DNA of 42,371 nucleotides from Planctomycetaceae bacterium (GTDB taxonomy: Bacteria > Planctomycetota > Planctomycetia > Pirellulales > Pirellulaceae). The notes under the pieces were generated by a model. The model saw nothing but the letters and a program-made list of their open reading frames with translations, did no database searches and was not told the origin of the DNA. The position numbers and the translations under genes are program-made. Below, piece after piece: positions 41,723 to 42,371 of this stretch. The number at the start of each line of letters is the position of its first letter. Position 1 is the stretch's first letter. The stretch is from assembly GCA_002709045.1 (NCBI GenBank), contig PAPJ01000064.1:1-42371 (forward strand). Direction: 5' to 3'.

Positions 41723-42371
41723 TTATTCGGGAGTGAAGTCGTGAGACACAGTGAACTGCCGCATTTGTTGCTGGCCGTTTTTGAAAGCTCGAACAATGAC
41801 CTGAAAGCCTCGGAGGGGATAAGGATAGGGAGGTGCAGTTTCTAACTCCTGAGTGTCATCCACTCCACCAGTGTTATTATCATCAATCCCATTGAGTCCC
41901 TCGTCAATCAGATTATTCACCTCATAATTCTGATTAAGACCATCACGTTCATATTCGATCGTCCAGGTATCGTAGGTTCGGTAATTGCCAAACTGGAAGT
42001 ACCGCTGACTTGTCGTGGCCAGCATTCCTGGTAGTGTTGTTGCACGCAATTGAGAACGCGGATCAGGTAACCAGGAGAAAGTACTCAAGGCTTGATATTG
42101 TGCTATAGACTCTGCTGAATTATCGGTCAGTGTATAAGGGAATGCATACCCCAGATCTACGTAAGCTCCCATACCAACAATCCTCGCCCGATTTCTAAAT
42201 CCCGACTCGTATCCGGGGTCTCCCGGAGTAAGAGCTGTATCGCCTGTTGGCGATGTGACAGCTTTAGCCTGAGGATCAAATACTCGCAGGTCAAAACCAA
42301 TAACCTGATCCATGATGACATCTTCACCCATTGCGACGCCGGATTGGAAAGGGACTAATGTATGAGTAAAC
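41723..42371 (-). CDS. Prepilin-type/pseudopilin-like protein, C-terminal part (partial)
   Basis: The frame is open to the end of the window, so the N terminus lies outside. The visible ~215 residues start FTHTLVPFQSGVAMGEDVIM and continue DQVIGFDLRVFDPQA, then a Gly/Asn/Asp stretch GLNGIDDNNTGGVDDTQE and PPYPYPLRGFQVIVRAF near the end. A segment of the form M-G-E-D-x-I-x-x-x-V-x-x-F-D-x-R-V-x-D-P followed by QFTVSHDFTPE is, to my recognition, typical of planctomycete proteins with prepilin-type N-terminal cleavage/methylation domains, which may act in a type II secretion or type IV pilus-like system. The diagnostic N-terminal motif is not visible, so the call rests on this resemblance. The ATG at 42331 is internal. 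Confidence 0.6.
   Translation of the reverse strand, partial: FTHTLVPFQSGVAMGEDVIMDQVIGFDLRVFDPQAKAVTSPTGDTALTPGDPGYESGFRNRARIVGMGAYVDLGYAFPYTLTDNSAESIAQYQALSTFSWLPDPRSQLRATTLPGMLATTSQRYFQFGNYRTYDTWTIEYERDGLNQNYEVNNLIDEGLNGIDDNNTGGVDDTQELETAPPYPYPLRGFQVIVRAFKNGQQQMRQFTVSHDFTPE

Noticed and set aside
1..42371. Search by eye for insertion sequences, phage genes, CRISPR arrays, tRNA and rRNA genes
   Set aside because: No transposase, integrase, regularly spaced repeat array, tRNA cloverleaf or rRNA sequence was recognised on either strand.

Overview
The window looks like chromosomal DNA of a planctomycete, probably in or near the Planctomycetales. The case rests on a combination of gene families common there: a DUF1080 (3-keto-disaccharide hydrolase-like) lipoprotein, a YXWGXW-repeat secreted protein, a gene beginning outside the window whose visible part resembles planctomycete prepilin-type proteins, a bacterial microcompartment (BMC) shell protein, a DUF1611 protein, Gfo/Idh/MocA and fuconolactonase-like enzymes, and many genes without a clear Shine-Dalgarno site. 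No rRNA, tRNA, insertion sequence, phage gene or CRISPR array was recognised.

Layout. 1-191: end of an RND efflux pump gene. 196-4146 (minus): a two-gene unit made of a four-module fusion enzyme (2-oxoacid dehydrogenase E1 alpha, E1 beta, lipoyl domain, ketoacyl-ACP synthase III) followed 6 nt later by a tandem-domain BMC shell protein. 4319-8095 (minus): a TPR-peroxiredoxin fusion, then an exported EEP nuclease/phosphatase-like protein with an S4 RNA-binding protein. 8231-17512: a surface-polysaccharide region with two sugar aminotransferases, an ATP-grasp ligase, a GT2 glycosyltransferase, two polytopic membrane proteins and a Tat-exported amidohydrolase. 17581-20155 (minus): an operon of a variant [2Fe-2S] ferredoxin, a PII protein with an altered C terminus, a YkgJ cysteine-cluster protein and hisS. 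20349-24829 (plus): a small unknown protein, an Fe-type alcohol dehydrogenase, a secreted alpha/beta hydrolase-like protein and a dgcN-dgcA pair. 24807-25964 (minus): dprA. 26333-28964: two secreted proteins of unknown function, the first behind a near-consensus sigma-54 promoter. 29228-31051: mnmG. 31060-32226 (minus): an oxidoreductase. 32603-34500: a response regulator and a soluble histidine kinase. 34513-35532 (minus): a DapA/NanA-family aldolase with a C-terminal tail resembling a BMC encapsulation peptide. 35819-39834: a membrane glycosyltransferase, a nucleoside phosphorylase-like protein and ispH. 39826-42371 (minus): a DUF1080 lipoprotein, a small GH2-like jelly-roll protein and the prepilin-like partial gene.

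The strongest candidate for an undescribed system is the fusion enzyme plus shell protein at 196-4146. The enzyme carries what is needed to decarboxylate a branched 2-oxoacid, load the acyl group on its own lipoyl arm and pass it to a fused KAS III with an intact Cys-His-Asn triad, but it has no E2 acyltransferase domain. The adjacent gene encodes a BMC shell protein with two canonical domains. Separately, the aldolase at 34513-35532 ends in a linker and amphipathic helix typical of BMC cargo. All functional links are inferred from sequence motifs and gene order; no similarity search was run.
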